DNA from: Vicinamibacteria bacterium
GTDB taxonomy: Bacteria; Acidobacteriota; Vicinamibacteria; Fen-336; JAGNNV01
NCBI GenBank assembly: GCA_019694155.1
Contig: JAIBCN010000241.1
Location: 1-34,648, forward strand
Direction of reading: 5' to 3'
Length of the DNA: 34,648 bases
Shown here piece after piece: positions 24,078 to 31,920 of the stretch. The notes under the pieces are model-generated. The model saw only the letters and a list, made by a program, of their open reading frames with translations, was not told the DNA's origin and ran no database searches. Position numbers and translations under genes: made by a program. Numbering within the stretch: the stretch's first letter is position 1; every line of letters begins with the position of its first letter.

Positions 24078-26873
24078 CTAGAACGTGAGTCGCACTCCCA
24101 GCTGGAACTCGCGAGGCGGCAGAGTGGCGAGATACTGGCCGAAGCGCGGGTTCGCAACGTAGGCCGCCGTCTTGTTCGTAAGAGTGGGGCCGCTCAGGTA
24201 CTGGCCGCTCTGGACGGAGTTCACGTCGTAGTTGACGGTATTGAAGAGGTTGAACCCTTCGGCGATCGCGTCCACTCCCCCCTTCGCTCCGAATCTGAAC
24301 CTGCGGGTGAGACGGAGACTCACCTGCTTGAACCTCGGGCCGTCCGAGGAGAAGCGGGAAACGCCGGCGGCGCGGTCCGAGACCTTGCCGTCGCCGTTGA
24401 AGTCGTAACCGACGCGCTGGTTCCAGGGCTGACCCGAGCCGTACTCGAGGATCGGCGCCACGGTGAAGGCCGCGGGAAGGCGGAAGACCGCGGAGATCAC
24501 CGCGCGGAACCGCTCGTCGGCGCGGCTTCGACCGTACTCGCCTTCGATGTTCGAGGGATCGCTTGGATAGTCGACGAGGGCGGGGCTGAAGTCGTCGTTG
24601 ATGTTCTTCTTGTCCGCGTAGGTGAAGGACGCGGTCACGATGTGGCCCCCCTTGATCGTGCCGTTGATGCTCGCGATCACAGCCTTGTACTCGGAGCGCC
24701 CTTCGTTGGTGTAGGTGTTGATCTGGTCGTATTTGTTGTTCGGGCGGGCCGCGGCGCCGCCCGCCACCGCGGCGTTCCCCGCGAAGTTCTTGTCGCGCAC
24801 GATGATTTCGTTCTTGCCCTTCACGTACACGCCCTCGAGATCGAAATAGAGGCCGCGGCCGCCGAGCCTGGTCGTCCAGCCAAGAGTCGCCTGAGTGGCC
24901 TGCGGATTCACATATGACCGGTCGAGGAGGGTAATCGCCACGTTCAGAGGAAGGCCGCTGTTCCTCGGATTCGCCGGGTTGAGGGCGAAGGCGGGCAGAC
25001 CGAGAAGCGCACCGTTGACTCTCTGACCGATGACGCGGCCGGTGACGCCGTTCTGCTGCAGCTCGCCGAAGGCGGGCACGAGCAGGAAGCGGCCGGTGAA
25101 AAGGCCGACGCCGCCTCGGATGACGTTCCGCCCGTTGCTCGCGGGGTCCCACGAGAAGCCGGCGCGCGGCTGGAAGTTGTTGCTGTCGCGGCCGCGCGGC
25201 GCGGCCACCAGCGGGTGCGTGAAATCGGGGTTGTTTCCGTTCGTGTCGAGGTCGTAGCGCAAGGCCAGGTTCAAGGTGAGGTTCGGCTTCGGGCGGAAGT
25301 CGTCCTGGATGAAGCCCGCGATCTGGTTGGTGCTGATGGTCGCATCGCCGCTCCCTTCACCGTAGACATAGAGGAGGGGCAGGGCGCGGGAATCGGTCAC
25401 GTAAAACATCACCCCGGCGGGATAGACGGGGAAGTTGAAGCGGTCCTTGACGTGCTGCAGCGCGCCGCCGATCTTGATGTCGTGGGTCGCCGTTCCCTGC
25501 TCGATGTGCCACGAGAAGGTGTCGCGCAGCTCGAACTGGGCGCTCTTTCCGAGCAGGCCGCCCACGATGTTCTCGCCGGTGATGAGTGTGTTGCCCGAGG
25601 AGAAGTACTCCGCGAGGGCCGTCGAGTTCGGAGGCTCCTCGTACTTGCGGCCGCCGATCTGGAAGGAGAGCTGATTCACCTTCTTCGAACCCGGAGTCCA
25701 GGAGTGTCCGACGGTGAAGTTCCAGTTGTCGCGATTGAGCTCCATGCCCGACGTGACGTCGCCGACGCCTCCCACCCGGAAGTTCTCCTCACGGTAGCGC
25801 TCGTAGACGAACTTCGCCTTGAGGTGCTGGCCGTCGTTGATCCGGTGGTCGAGGCCGAGGAAGGCCAGGGTCTGCTTGAAGGGGTGAGCCACGTCCGCGG
25901 CCTGCGAAGCGAACGCGCCGCCGGGACGGAAGGGACTGACGTTATCCTCGTTGATCTGCTCGACCGAGGCGAAGAAGTGGGTTTCGTCGCGCACGATCGG
26001 CCCGCCAAGAGTGAAGCCGAACTGCTCGCGCGAGAAGTCGTTCTTCTGCAGGTCGAGCTTGCCCTGGGAGCGCAGCGACTTGTCGCGGAAGAAGCCGAAC
26101 GCGCTGCCCGTGACGTCGTTCGTTCCGGACCTGGTGACGATGGAGAGCCCGCCGCCCGCCGAGCCGCCGACCTCCGCGTCGAAGCGGTTCGCGATGACCC
26201 GGAACTCGCTCACGGCGTCCTGGGAGAAGCGCGCCCGCGCGAGGCCGAGTGAGGGATCGGTGAAATCGACGCCATCCACGAGGATGGTGGACTGACTGGC
26301 GTTGCCGCCCGCCCCGATGACCGGACCGTTGGTGATGAAACGGAATCCGCCGCGTTCCCGCTGCACGCCGGGGGTGAGGAACGCGAGCTTCTGGAAATCG
26401 CGATCGGCCACGGGCAGCGACTCGATCTGCTCGGGCACGATGTTCGTGGACGAATCAAGCTTGTGCACGTCGACGAGCGACGCCTCCCCCACCACCGTCA
26501 CCTCCTCGGCGGCGGCGGCCTTCATGGCCACGGTGAGACGCGCGCTCTGGCCGACTCTGAGGACCAGGGTCTCCTTCACCGGGGCGAAACCGGCGAGGGT
26601 GACCCGCAGTTCGTAGGTTCCGGGCGGCAGCGCCGCGAACCGGACGATGCCGCGCGGCGATGAGACATCGACACGGGAAAAGCCGGTCGAGGGCTGGCCG
26701 AGGCTCAGGCTCGCCCCGGGGAGCACGCCTCCCTGAGCGTCGGTGACCGTGACTTCGGCGACAGCGTCCGCGACCTGGGCGCGCGCCGCGGGGGCGAGAA
26801 AGAACGCGAGGGCCAGGGCCGCGGCGCTCGAGCAATGCTTCACGAAGGCAAGGCGGGATCGGACAGGGGTCAT
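24078..26873 (-). CDS. TonB-dependent receptor with N-terminal carboxypeptidase-regulatory-like domain
   Basis: 931 residues from ATG 26873, chosen for the GGAGA ribosome site 5-9 nt upstream (a longer frame to 26915 has none). A signal peptide (FVKHCSSAAALALAFFLAPA, cleavage after ARA) precedes a CarboxypepD_reg-type beta domain: VTVTDAQGGVLPGASLSLGQ to LPPGTYELRVTLAGFAPVKE. The plug domain follows (IESLPVADRDFQKLAFLTPG, QSTILVDGVDFTDPSLG), then a long 22-strand-like barrel ending FQLGVRLTF. This architecture is the Oar-like type abundant in Acidobacteria. It imports a substrate across the outer membrane using TonB energy. As first gene before the acyl-CoA synthetase, hydrolase and TetR regulator, its cargo is probably a lipid or organic acid ester rather than a siderophore. 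Confidence 0.94.
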   Translation of the reverse strand: MTPVRSRLAFVKHCSSAAALALAFFLAPAARAQVADAVAEVTVTDAQGGVLPGASLSLGQPSTGFSRVDVSSPRGIVRFAALPPGTYELRVTLAGFAPVKETLVLRVGQSARLTVAMKAAAAEEVTVVGEASLVDVHKLDSSTNIVPEQIESLPVADRDFQKLAFLTPGVQRERGGFRFITNGPVIGAGGNASQSTILVDGVDFTDPSLGLARARFSQDAVSEFRVIANRFDAEVGGSAGGGLSIVTRSGTNDVTGSAFGFFRDKSLRSQGKLDLQKNDFSREQFGFTLGGPIVRDETHFFASVEQINEDNVSPFRPGGAFASQAADVAHPFKQTLAFLGLDHRINDGQHLKAKFVYERYREENFRVGGVGDVTSGMELNRDNWNFTVGHSWTPGSKKVNQLSFQIGGRKYEEPPNSTALAEYFSSGNTLITGENIVGGLLGKSAQFELRDTFSWHIEQGTATHDIKIGGALQHVKDRFNFPVYPAGVMFYVTDSRALPLLYVYGEGSGDATISTNQIAGFIQDDFRPKPNLTLNLALRYDLDTNGNNPDFTHPLVAAPRGRDSNNFQPRAGFSWDPASNGRNVIRGGVGLFTGRFLLVPAFGELQQNGVTGRVIGQRVNGALLGLPAFALNPANPRNSGLPLNVAITLLDRSYVNPQATQATLGWTTRLGGRGLYFDLEGVYVKGKNEIIVRDKNFAGNAAVAGGAAARPNNKYDQINTYTNEGRSEYKAVIASINGTIKGGHIVTASFTYADKKNINDDFSPALVDYPSDPSNIEGEYGRSRADERFRAVISAVFRLPAAFTVAPILEYGSGQPWNQRVGYDFNGDGKVSDRAAGVSRFSSDGPRFKQVSLRLTRRFRFGAKGGVDAIAEGFNLFNTVNYDVNSVQSGQYLSGPTLTNKTAAYVANPRFGQYLATLPPREFQLGVRLTF

Positions 26874-26917
26874 GGGTTTCTCCGGAAGGGGAGCGATTCG
26901 CCCGTGAGATTTCACAA

Positions 26918-26931
26918 ACCGAACGCTCGTT
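26918..26931 (-). promoter_or_regulatory. Imperfect inverted repeat, candidate TetR operator
   Basis: On the plus strand ACCGAAC-GCTCGTT; the arms match at five of seven positions. Its CG-rich centre resembles operators reported for several TetR/FadR-type repressors. It lies just downstream of the candidate -10, where repressor binding would block transcription of the receptor operon. Confidence 0.4.
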
Positions 26932-26941
26932 ATGTAAATGG

Positions 26942-26971
26942 ACCGTACCCCGGTTTCCCCGATGACGTCAA
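26942..26971 (-). promoter_or_regulatory. Candidate promoter of the TonB-receptor operon
   Basis: Minus strand: -35 TTGACG (26971-26966; five of six), an 18-bp spacer, and -10 TACGGT (26947-26942; three of six). Weak -10, so the assignment is tentative. The start site would fall near the inverted repeat at 26918-26931. Confidence 0.35.
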
Positions 26972-26990
26972 GCGAATTCTTCGATGGGGC

Positions 26991-28913
26991 CTACAGACGA
27001 TGTCGACGGTAGGCGTCGATCAGGCGGGAGAGCAGGGCGATGTCCGCCCGGATCCGCTCGCCCTCCTCGGTGTCACCCACGCACCGCGGCGGGTCGAATT
27101 CGCGGATGGCGGCGGTGGTCGGAATGATGTCCACCCCGTCGCGCACCGCGGCCTCCACCGACTCGAAGTGATGATGACGCGCGAGGAACGTGCGGTCGGA
27201 CTCGAGAACCAGGGTATAGCCGTGATCGCCGTAGGCCTGGGAGAAAGCCCCGTCGATGGTGATGGCATGGCCGCCCCGCTTCACCGGCGACTCCCCCGCG
27301 TCGATCTTCACGGGAACGTGGCCGTTCACGATGAGGCCCGAGGGATCGCAGCCGAATTCCGCGAGCACCTTCTCGCAAAAGGCCCGCTCATGAATGAGTC
27401 CGAAATAGGGATTCTTTGTTTCCACCTGCAGGGCCGGATCCGGGATGAGGTCCCTTTCCAGGGTGGTGATCCGATCCTTGCCGAACATGGGCGATAGCGG
27501 CCCGCTCCACAGGTACCACAGGAAGTCGAGATCCGCAGGCGCCCGGTGATGGAGGGCCCGGCCCACCACCTGGTCGATCGCGTCGAAGAGCGCGCGACCC
27601 CGTCGCGGCTCGCCGTCGACCACCAGGGGCAGGAACGCGCCCGCCTCGTTCACCGGCACGCAGCCGTGAAAGATGAGGTGGTTGTCGCGCTTCAGCCATG
27701 AGGTGCCCCGGGCGACCATGAACCGCGCGTGCTCCCACAGGAGCGGGCTCTTCAGGAAGGAAGCCCGCATCCGATCGAGGCAGTGCTGCTCCGCCTCGGA
27801 GAGGGCCTCGGGGTCCCGAAGATCGAGGGTCGGGAAGTGCCGGTCCTTGAGAGGGTAGGCCCTTCCGTCCACGGTGATGGTTCCCTTCTCGGGATCGATG
27901 GTGCGGAACAGGCGTCGATGGTCGAGGTTCCATTCCGGGTGACGGGCGATCATCCGCCCTTCGAGCTTGAACTGCATCACGGCCGCCGCCTTTTGCATCC
28001 GGGCCATGGTGACGGTCTCGCGGAGCCCGGCGCCGTGAGGCATGAAGCAGGTCGCGGGGTCATCGGCGTAGGCTGCGCGCACGAGCTTCTCGAGGGGCTG
28101 CATGGTGAGTCCGTAGCCTTCCTCGAGCTGCGAGAGACGCCGATAGCGGGTGGAGATCCGCAGCACATGCGCGATGAGCGCCTCGTGCCCCAGCGCGGCC
28201 CCCAGCCAGGCGATGTCGTGGTTCCCCCAGGTGATGGCGACGCGTGGCAGGTGACGCAGGTACTCGAGCACCCGGTCGCCGCGAGGGCCGCGATCGACGC
28301 AGTCCCCGGCCACGATGGTCTCGCTCACCGCGAGATTCCGGATCACCCGCACCACGAGACGGATGAAGTTCGTCTCCCCGCCCTGAGCGAGAAGCGGGTC
28401 CACGATGGCGGCCACGTAGGCGGAACCGCGCGCCGAGAAGGACTCGTGCAGCATCTCCCGCAGAATCTCCGCGTACTCCGGAGGGAGCACCTCCGCGACC
28501 CGCTGGATGCTGGTGCGGCCCGCCAGGGTTCGCATGACGACGAGAAGGTCGTCCACGGCCCGCAGCACAAAGGCACGGCGCGCCCCGGGGGGAAGATCCT
28601 TTAGCCGCTGGTCCAGCGTCTCCACGGGGTAGAAGAGGAGGGTGAGAAGTTCCTGGCGCTCGCCCGCCGGGCGCTCGGCGAATACCTTGTCGACCAGAGG
28701 CCGCAGAGTGCCCGAGGCGTTGTTGATGATGTGGCGCATCTTCACGTCCTCGCCGTGGACGTCGCTCATCACATGGATGGAGCCCTTGGGCAGGCTGAGT
28801 TCCGCGGTGAGCCGCGCGATCTCGGCGGTGGCGGCGGCTTCGCCTCGGAACTGTCTCGACAGAGCGCGCAGCGCGGCCATTTCCGAGGCCTCGTCCGTGG
28901 TCGAGTGAAGCAT
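26991..28913 (-). CDS. fbp: Fructose-1,6-bisphosphatase, class III
   Basis: 640 residues, matching the length of the Bacillus-type class III enzyme, which is unrelated to class I/II enzymes and belongs to the metallophosphoesterases. It hydrolyses fructose 1,6-bisphosphate to fructose 6-phosphate in gluconeogenesis. Metal-site motifs: HVMSDVHGED (about 47-56), GDCVDRGPRGDRVLEYL (about 198-214) and TWGNHDIAWLG. LPKGSIHVMSDVHGE, FYPVETLDQRLKDLP and FHGCVPVNEAGAFLPL are characteristic of the family. A second ATG at 28880 is a possible start; neither has a clear ribosome site. The gene stands between the EAL gene and the TonB operon, on the same strand as both. Confidence 0.96.
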   Translation of the reverse strand: MLHSTTDEASEMAALRALSRQFRGEAAATAEIARLTAELSLPKGSIHVMSDVHGEDVKMRHIINNASGTLRPLVDKVFAERPAGERQELLTLLFYPVETLDQRLKDLPPGARRAFVLRAVDDLLVVMRTLAGRTSIQRVAEVLPPEYAEILREMLHESFSARGSAYVAAIVDPLLAQGGETNFIRLVVRVIRNLAVSETIVAGDCVDRGPRGDRVLEYLRHLPRVAITWGNHDIAWLGAALGHEALIAHVLRISTRYRRLSQLEEGYGLTMQPLEKLVRAAYADDPATCFMPHGAGLRETVTMARMQKAAAVMQFKLEGRMIARHPEWNLDHRRLFRTIDPEKGTITVDGRAYPLKDRHFPTLDLRDPEALSEAEQHCLDRMRASFLKSPLLWEHARFMVARGTSWLKRDNHLIFHGCVPVNEAGAFLPLVVDGEPRRGRALFDAIDQVVGRALHHRAPADLDFLWYLWSGPLSPMFGKDRITTLERDLIPDPALQVETKNPYFGLIHERAFCEKVLAEFGCDPSGLIVNGHVPVKIDAGESPVKRGGHAITIDGAFSQAYGDHGYTLVLESDRTFLARHHHFESVEAAVRDGVDIIPTTAAIREFDPPRCVGDTEEGERIRADIALLSRLIDAYRRHRL

Positions 28914-28965
28914 GAGGCGCTTTTATCACGCCCCGCGTCCCGGGCCTCGGCGTCCCGCGGCGGGT

Positions 28966-29775
28966 CTAGATGGGGCCGGGCCGTCCGAAGAGGTAGCCCT
29001 GCATGAGGTCGCAGTCGAGGGCCGCGAGCGCGTCGCGCTCACCCACCGTCTCGACGCCCTCTACGATGCAGCCGATGCCGAGCTGCCGGGTGAGCCCCAC
29101 GAGCGATCCGACAATCTTGCGCTTGATCGGCTGGGTGTCCACGTCGCGGATCAGGGCCTGGTCGACCTTCACGAACTGGGGATCCATCACCGCCAGACTG
29201 GAAAGGCCCGCGTAGCCGCCCCCCAGGTCGTCGATGGCGAAGCGGTAACCTTTCTCCCGGAGCGCGGTGGAGCGCTCCCGAATCTCGGGCAGCTCGCTGA
29301 TCGGCGCCCGCTCCGTCACCTCGAGCACGACACGCGTGGCGAACTCGGAAAGGGCGTCGTGGCCGTCCCCGAGCGGCCCCATGAGCTCCTCCACGTCAAC
29401 GTTCACGAAGAGAGTCATGGCGCGGTTCTTCCTCAGAGCGTCGGCCGCGCGCGAGTGCACCGCGCGCCCAAGGTCGCCCACTCTTCCGATGGAGACCGCG
29501 AGACTGAGGAGATCGCGAGGATCCCGGACCTGCGCTTCGCCGTTTCGGGCGAGAGCCTCGAACGCGAAGGCAGGCCCCTCAGACGCGCTGAGGGAGATGA
29601 TGGGCTGGAAGGCGAGCCAGAGCGAACCGAGGGCACGCTCGAACAGGGCCTCCCGCTCGCGGAGCGGCAGGAACTTCCACGATTCCGGCCCCCCCGCGGA
29701 CAATCCGCGGGGGGGCGAGACCGGCCGAGTGACGAACTCGGTGGTCGCGGCGGAACCGAAATCGAGGGGCGACAT
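28966..29775 (-). CDS. Stand-alone EAL-domain cyclic-di-GMP phosphodiesterase
   Basis: 269 residues consisting of little more than an EAL domain. The catalytic set looks complete: Glu73 in FEALAR, Asn125 in VNVDVEEL, Glu152 in LEVTER, Asp182/Asp183 in AIDDLGGGYAG, Lys203 in KVDQAL and Glu239 in EGVET. It should linearise cyclic di-GMP in the cytoplasm and lower its level. The N-terminal 30 residues are low-complexity and, unusually, include a perfect 12-bp DNA hairpin. There is no ribosome site before the ATG (the strand reads CCTCCT there), so the start is less certain than the family call. It lies 44 bp after the membrane-anchored protein and may belong to that operon. Confidence 0.9.
   Translation of the reverse strand: MSPLDFGSAATTEFVTRPVSPPRGLSAGGPESWKFLPLREREALFERALGSLWLAFQPIISLSASEGPAFAFEALARNGEAQVRDPRDLLSLAVSIGRVGDLGRAVHSRAADALRKNRAMTLFVNVDVEELMGPLGDGHDALSEFATRVVLEVTERAPISELPEIRERSTALREKGYRFAIDDLGGGYAGLSSLAVMDPQFVKVDQALIRDVDTQPIKRKIVGSLVGLTRQLGIGCIVEGVETVGERDALAALDCDLMQGYLFGRPGPI
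29689..29715. repeat. Perfect 12-bp GC hairpin inside the 5' end of the EAL gene
   Basis: Arms CCCCCCCGCGGA (29689-29700) and its exact complement (29704-29715) enclose a 3-nt loop. It lies over codons 21-29 of the EAL frame, with an in-frame TTG at the loop. There is no U-tract. It should form a very stable mRNA hairpin that could hinder or gate translation, or reveal that real translation starts nearby. Confidence 0.6.
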
Positions 29776-29784
29776 AGGAGGTGC

Positions 29785-29804
29785 GTACTGTATACAGACA
29801 GTAC
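29785..29804. promoter_or_regulatory. Inverted repeat GTACTGT-N6-ACAGTAC upstream of the EAL gene
   Basis: Perfect 7-bp arms, with an internal palindrome CTGTATACAG (29788-29797). It sits 10 bp before the EAL start and after the stop of the preceding gene. It looks like an operator or a short mRNA hairpin. The CTG-N8-CAG spacing differs from the E. coli LexA box (N10), so a LexA call is not justified. Confidence 0.45.
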
Positions 29805-29819
29805 TCGTTCCCAGTCAAA

Positions 29820-30542
29820 TTAATTTTCCGGTTTTTTGTCGGAATCGTCCTTGACGCTCTCTCCGTGGAGCGTCTTGAGGCCCTCGGGGAGGGAATCGCG
29901 CTCTATGGCGGCGGCGGAACGCATCAGCTGCCGGAAGGACTCCACCTGCTCGTTGTCGAGGGCCCGGAAGTCGTGGAGCGAATCGCCGAAGGTCTGGTAA
30001 GGCTCGTGCTCTGACGGCTCGATCGACGCCCGAGTGCGACTGCCGCGGATGCTGCGCACCACGAGCCGGATGCCGAAACCGATCACGGTGAGTCGAAACC
30101 GAAAGCGCTCCTGGTAGCTGCTCAGTAGCTCGTGGAGCCACTGGGCGACGCGGGTGAGCGAACGGGTCTCGGCGAGCTTGAACTGAGCGGGGCGCACCGG
30201 GGGGACGGGGACGATCGCCTCCGCCATCCGCGCATAGACGGAGAGAGCGCGCAGCCGTCGCTGGCGATCCTCGGCGGCCTCCTCGATGGTCTCGGCGGCG
30301 ATGGCGAGGAGGCGGACAGCCTCGTCGTAGGAAAGGGACGCCTTGCGTTTGAGGGCGAGATCGTAGGTGTGGGTCGCGATCTCCGTGTCCTCCGCCAATC
30401 GGGCCCGCAGGGCCTCAGTAGCGGTCTCGGCCCGGCCGGAGAGGACGAAATCCCACCGACGAAGAGCCCGTTTTCGGTCAAACCGTCCCAGGACCAGGAC
30501 CACAATGCCCGCAGCCAGGGCGGCCAGAACAACAGGGATCAC
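29820..30542 (-). CDS. Membrane-anchored helical protein of unknown function
   Basis: 240 residues that I do not recognise. One N-terminal transmembrane helix (VVLAALAAGIVVLVLG, residues 4-19) is followed by RFDRKRALRRWD, so the body should face the cytoplasm. The rest is mostly charged helix, with coiled-coil-like stretches at about 40-110 (EALRARLAEDTEIATHTYDL, AIAAETIEEAAEDRQRRLRA) and an acidic/lysine tail. A short hydrophobic patch near 150-160 (FRLTVIGFGIRLVV) might be a second membrane contact. It starts 7 bp after the seven-helix gene and is surely in the same operon. It could be a scaffold or signal-transmitting partner of that protein. Confidence 0.75.
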   Translation of the reverse strand: MIPVVLAALAAGIVVLVLGRFDRKRALRRWDFVLSGRAETATEALRARLAEDTEIATHTYDLALKRKASLSYDEAVRLLAIAAETIEEAAEDRQRRLRALSVYARMAEAIVPVPPVRPAQFKLAETRSLTRVAQWLHELLSSYQERFRFRLTVIGFGIRLVVRSIRGSRTRASIEPSEHEPYQTFGDSLHDFRALDNEQVESFRQLMRSAAAIERDSLPEGLKTLHGESVKDDSDKKPEN

Positions 30543-30549
30543 GCTGGGG

Positions 30550-31182
30550 TCAGTCCTTCCGCCAGGCCGAGTAGACCCAATAGGCGGCGACGGCGTCGAA
30601 GGCCAAGGCGTTTAGGACGTTCAGGTTCTGGACGGCTCCCCAGCCTAGCCTCGAAACGAGATCGACACACACCGTGAAGACCATCAGGTACGGCACGTAG
30701 CCGAGGATGATGGCTCGGGTGAACGCAGGAACCGGAATCTGATACCAGACAATCAGCAGGCCGACGAAGGTCAGGCACCAGATTCCCGCGGCGGTTATCC
30801 CTGGTTCGAACCGAATGAAGCTGCTGTAGTCGGAGTTGACCGGCGTCGCCATCAGGATCAGACTGGTTGACAAAGCGACGGCGCCTCCAAGCATCAGCCG
30901 GACGATCGCCGCTATTCCGGTAAACGCGGCGAAGGTGCGAATCGCCAGTTCCAGCGACATGCCGAAGAGCAAGGAGTCATAGATTCCCTGCTTCATCTGG
31001 AAAGCGTCGGGGGTGTACGCCGCCGGAAAGAGATAGATCAGGACACCCGCGGCAACCACAACGGAAACGTAGGCCGAAAACGTTACGCATTGCCGCACCT
31101 TCCCAGTGCGGAACAGGATGATCAGGAGAACGCTGAGCAGGGAGAAGCCCGCGACTGCGAGCAGGCGATGCACGATCTGCAC
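30550..31182 (-). CDS. Seven-helix integral membrane protein of unknown function
   Basis: 210 residues, nearly all hydrophobic. Helices are predicted at about 5-25, 32-53, 67-88, 90-112, 128-148, 153-175 and 188-207. Acidic residues occur within the membrane part (MSLELAIRTF, helix 3; FDAVAAYWVY, helix 7), which may bind a ligand or transduce a signal. No transporter signature is visible. It follows the GAF/Fis regulator by 22 bp and precedes the membrane-anchored protein by 7 bp. A sensor or peptide-handling role alongside the divergent 49-aa peptide is conceivable but is inference from position only. Confidence 0.75.
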   Translation of the reverse strand: MQIVHRLLAVAGFSLLSVLLIILFRTGKVRQCVTFSAYVSVVVAAGVLIYLFPAAYTPDAFQMKQGIYDSLLFGMSLELAIRTFAAFTGIAAIVRLMLGGAVALSTSLILMATPVNSDYSSFIRFEPGITAAGIWCLTFVGLLIVWYQIPVPAFTRAIILGYVPYLMVFTVCVDLVSRLGWGAVQNLNVLNALAFDAVAAYWVYSAWRKD

Positions 31183-31204
31183 CTGCGCAACCCCTCCCGC
31201 CGCC

Positions 31205-31813
31205 CTACGCCGTCAGAGGCTTTGCGAGGCGAGGAACCTTCTTCCGAGCAATGCCGAAAGCGGCGAGCCGCATGTACAAGGTGCGCCGAGTCACGCCGAG
31301 TTCCCTCGAGACACGGGCGATGTTCCAGTCGTTCTCTTCGAGGATTCTGAGGATGTTCGCTCGATTGGCGTCGGCCCGGTTGACATTGGGAACGCGCGAG
31401 GGAGCAGCGTCGCCCAACGCTGCGAGGGCCTTGGCCATACCGAGCAGGAAGGGCTTCAGCTCCTTCGCGTCCGCGGTGCGGGCTCCCTCAAGGTAGATCC
31501 AGCCAAGTTGAGCATCCCCTTCGCCCAGCACGGGGGCCAGAGCGAAGCCAGTCGCCGAAACCACCTCGCCTTTCGCCAAGCGGGCCCGGTGGTCCTGGAA
31601 CCGAATCGGAAGGCTGCCAAGGCCGGCCAGGGATAGTCGATACGACAGGAATACGCTGGCGTTTTCGCCCTGAGGGACGAGCACGGCGCCACCTTCCGCT
31701 CCCGCCACATCGCACATGCGCGAGAGGAGGCGATCAGCAGACCGGCGAGGATCGTCGGCCACCAGACTTTCAATCATTGATCCAAGTGAGTTCATACCCT
31801 TGGATTCTGCCAC
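31205..31813 (-). CDS. GAF-like sensor with Fis-type helix-turn-helix, transcriptional regulator
   Basis: 202 residues. Residues about 15-135 resemble a small GAF/PAS-type sensory domain (RLLSRMCDVAGAEGGAVLVP, VVSATGFALAPVL, LGWIYLEG). The C-terminus is a Fis/HTH_8 DNA-binding motif: NRANILRILEENDWNIARVS followed by RELGVTRRTLYMRLAAFGI. There is no AAA+ domain, so it is not a sigma-54 activator. The GTG start at 31813 is assumed; an ATG at 31797 with AAGGG just upstream is the alternative. It is divergent from the peptide gene at 31921, and the 107 bp between them contain a TCACG-AAA-CGTGA palindrome (31827-31839) that could be its own operator. It heads the operon with the seven-helix and membrane-anchored genes. 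Confidence 0.88.
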   Translation of the reverse strand: MAESKGMNSLGSMIESLVADDPRRSADRLLSRMCDVAGAEGGAVLVPQGENASVFLSYRLSLAGLGSLPIRFQDHRARLAKGEVVSATGFALAPVLGEGDAQLGWIYLEGARTADAKELKPFLLGMAKALAALGDAAPSRVPNVNRADANRANILRILEENDWNIARVSRELGVTRRTLYMRLAAFGIARKKVPRLAKPLTA

Positions 31814-31826
31814 ATCTTTACTTGTC

Positions 31827-31839
31827 TCACGAAACGTGA
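31827..31839. promoter_or_regulatory. Palindrome TCACG-AAA-CGTGA, candidate operator
   Basis: Perfect 5-bp arms around AAA between the divergent regulator and peptide genes. It would overlap the regulator transcript start predicted from the adjacent TATACA box, so it is positioned for autorepression by the Fis-type regulator. Confidence 0.45.
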
Positions 31840-31841
31840 AT

Positions 31842-31859
31842 GTATACTATTCGTATACT
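31842..31859. promoter_or_regulatory. Two GTATACT direct repeats 11 bp apart, probable divergent -10 region
   Basis: GTATACT occurs at 31842-31848 and 31853-31859, in an AT-rich island that stands out from the GC-rich surroundings. TATACT is a good -10 hexamer for the plus strand (five of six), and the same block reads TATACA on the minus strand (31846-31841). The 11-bp phasing could also be a binding site for the regulator. CGAAAC (31830-31835) and GTTTCG (31861-31866, approximately) further frame the island as an inverted repeat. Confidence 0.5.
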
Positions 31860-31920
31860 TTGTTTCGACCCCCCGTGGTCAATCGATCCACTCACCAAAC
31901 CCCTACGAAGGAAACCTCTC

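Noticed and set aside
29788..29803. LexA/SOS box before the EAL gene
   Set aside because: CTG and CAG are separated by 8 bp (or 4 in the inner palindrome), not 10 as in the E. coli type, and nothing else links the gene to DNA damage.
30802..30812. tRNA T-loop-like GGTTCGAACC
   Set aside because: It is a coding palindrome inside the seven-helix membrane gene; no acceptor stem or anticodon arm surrounds it.
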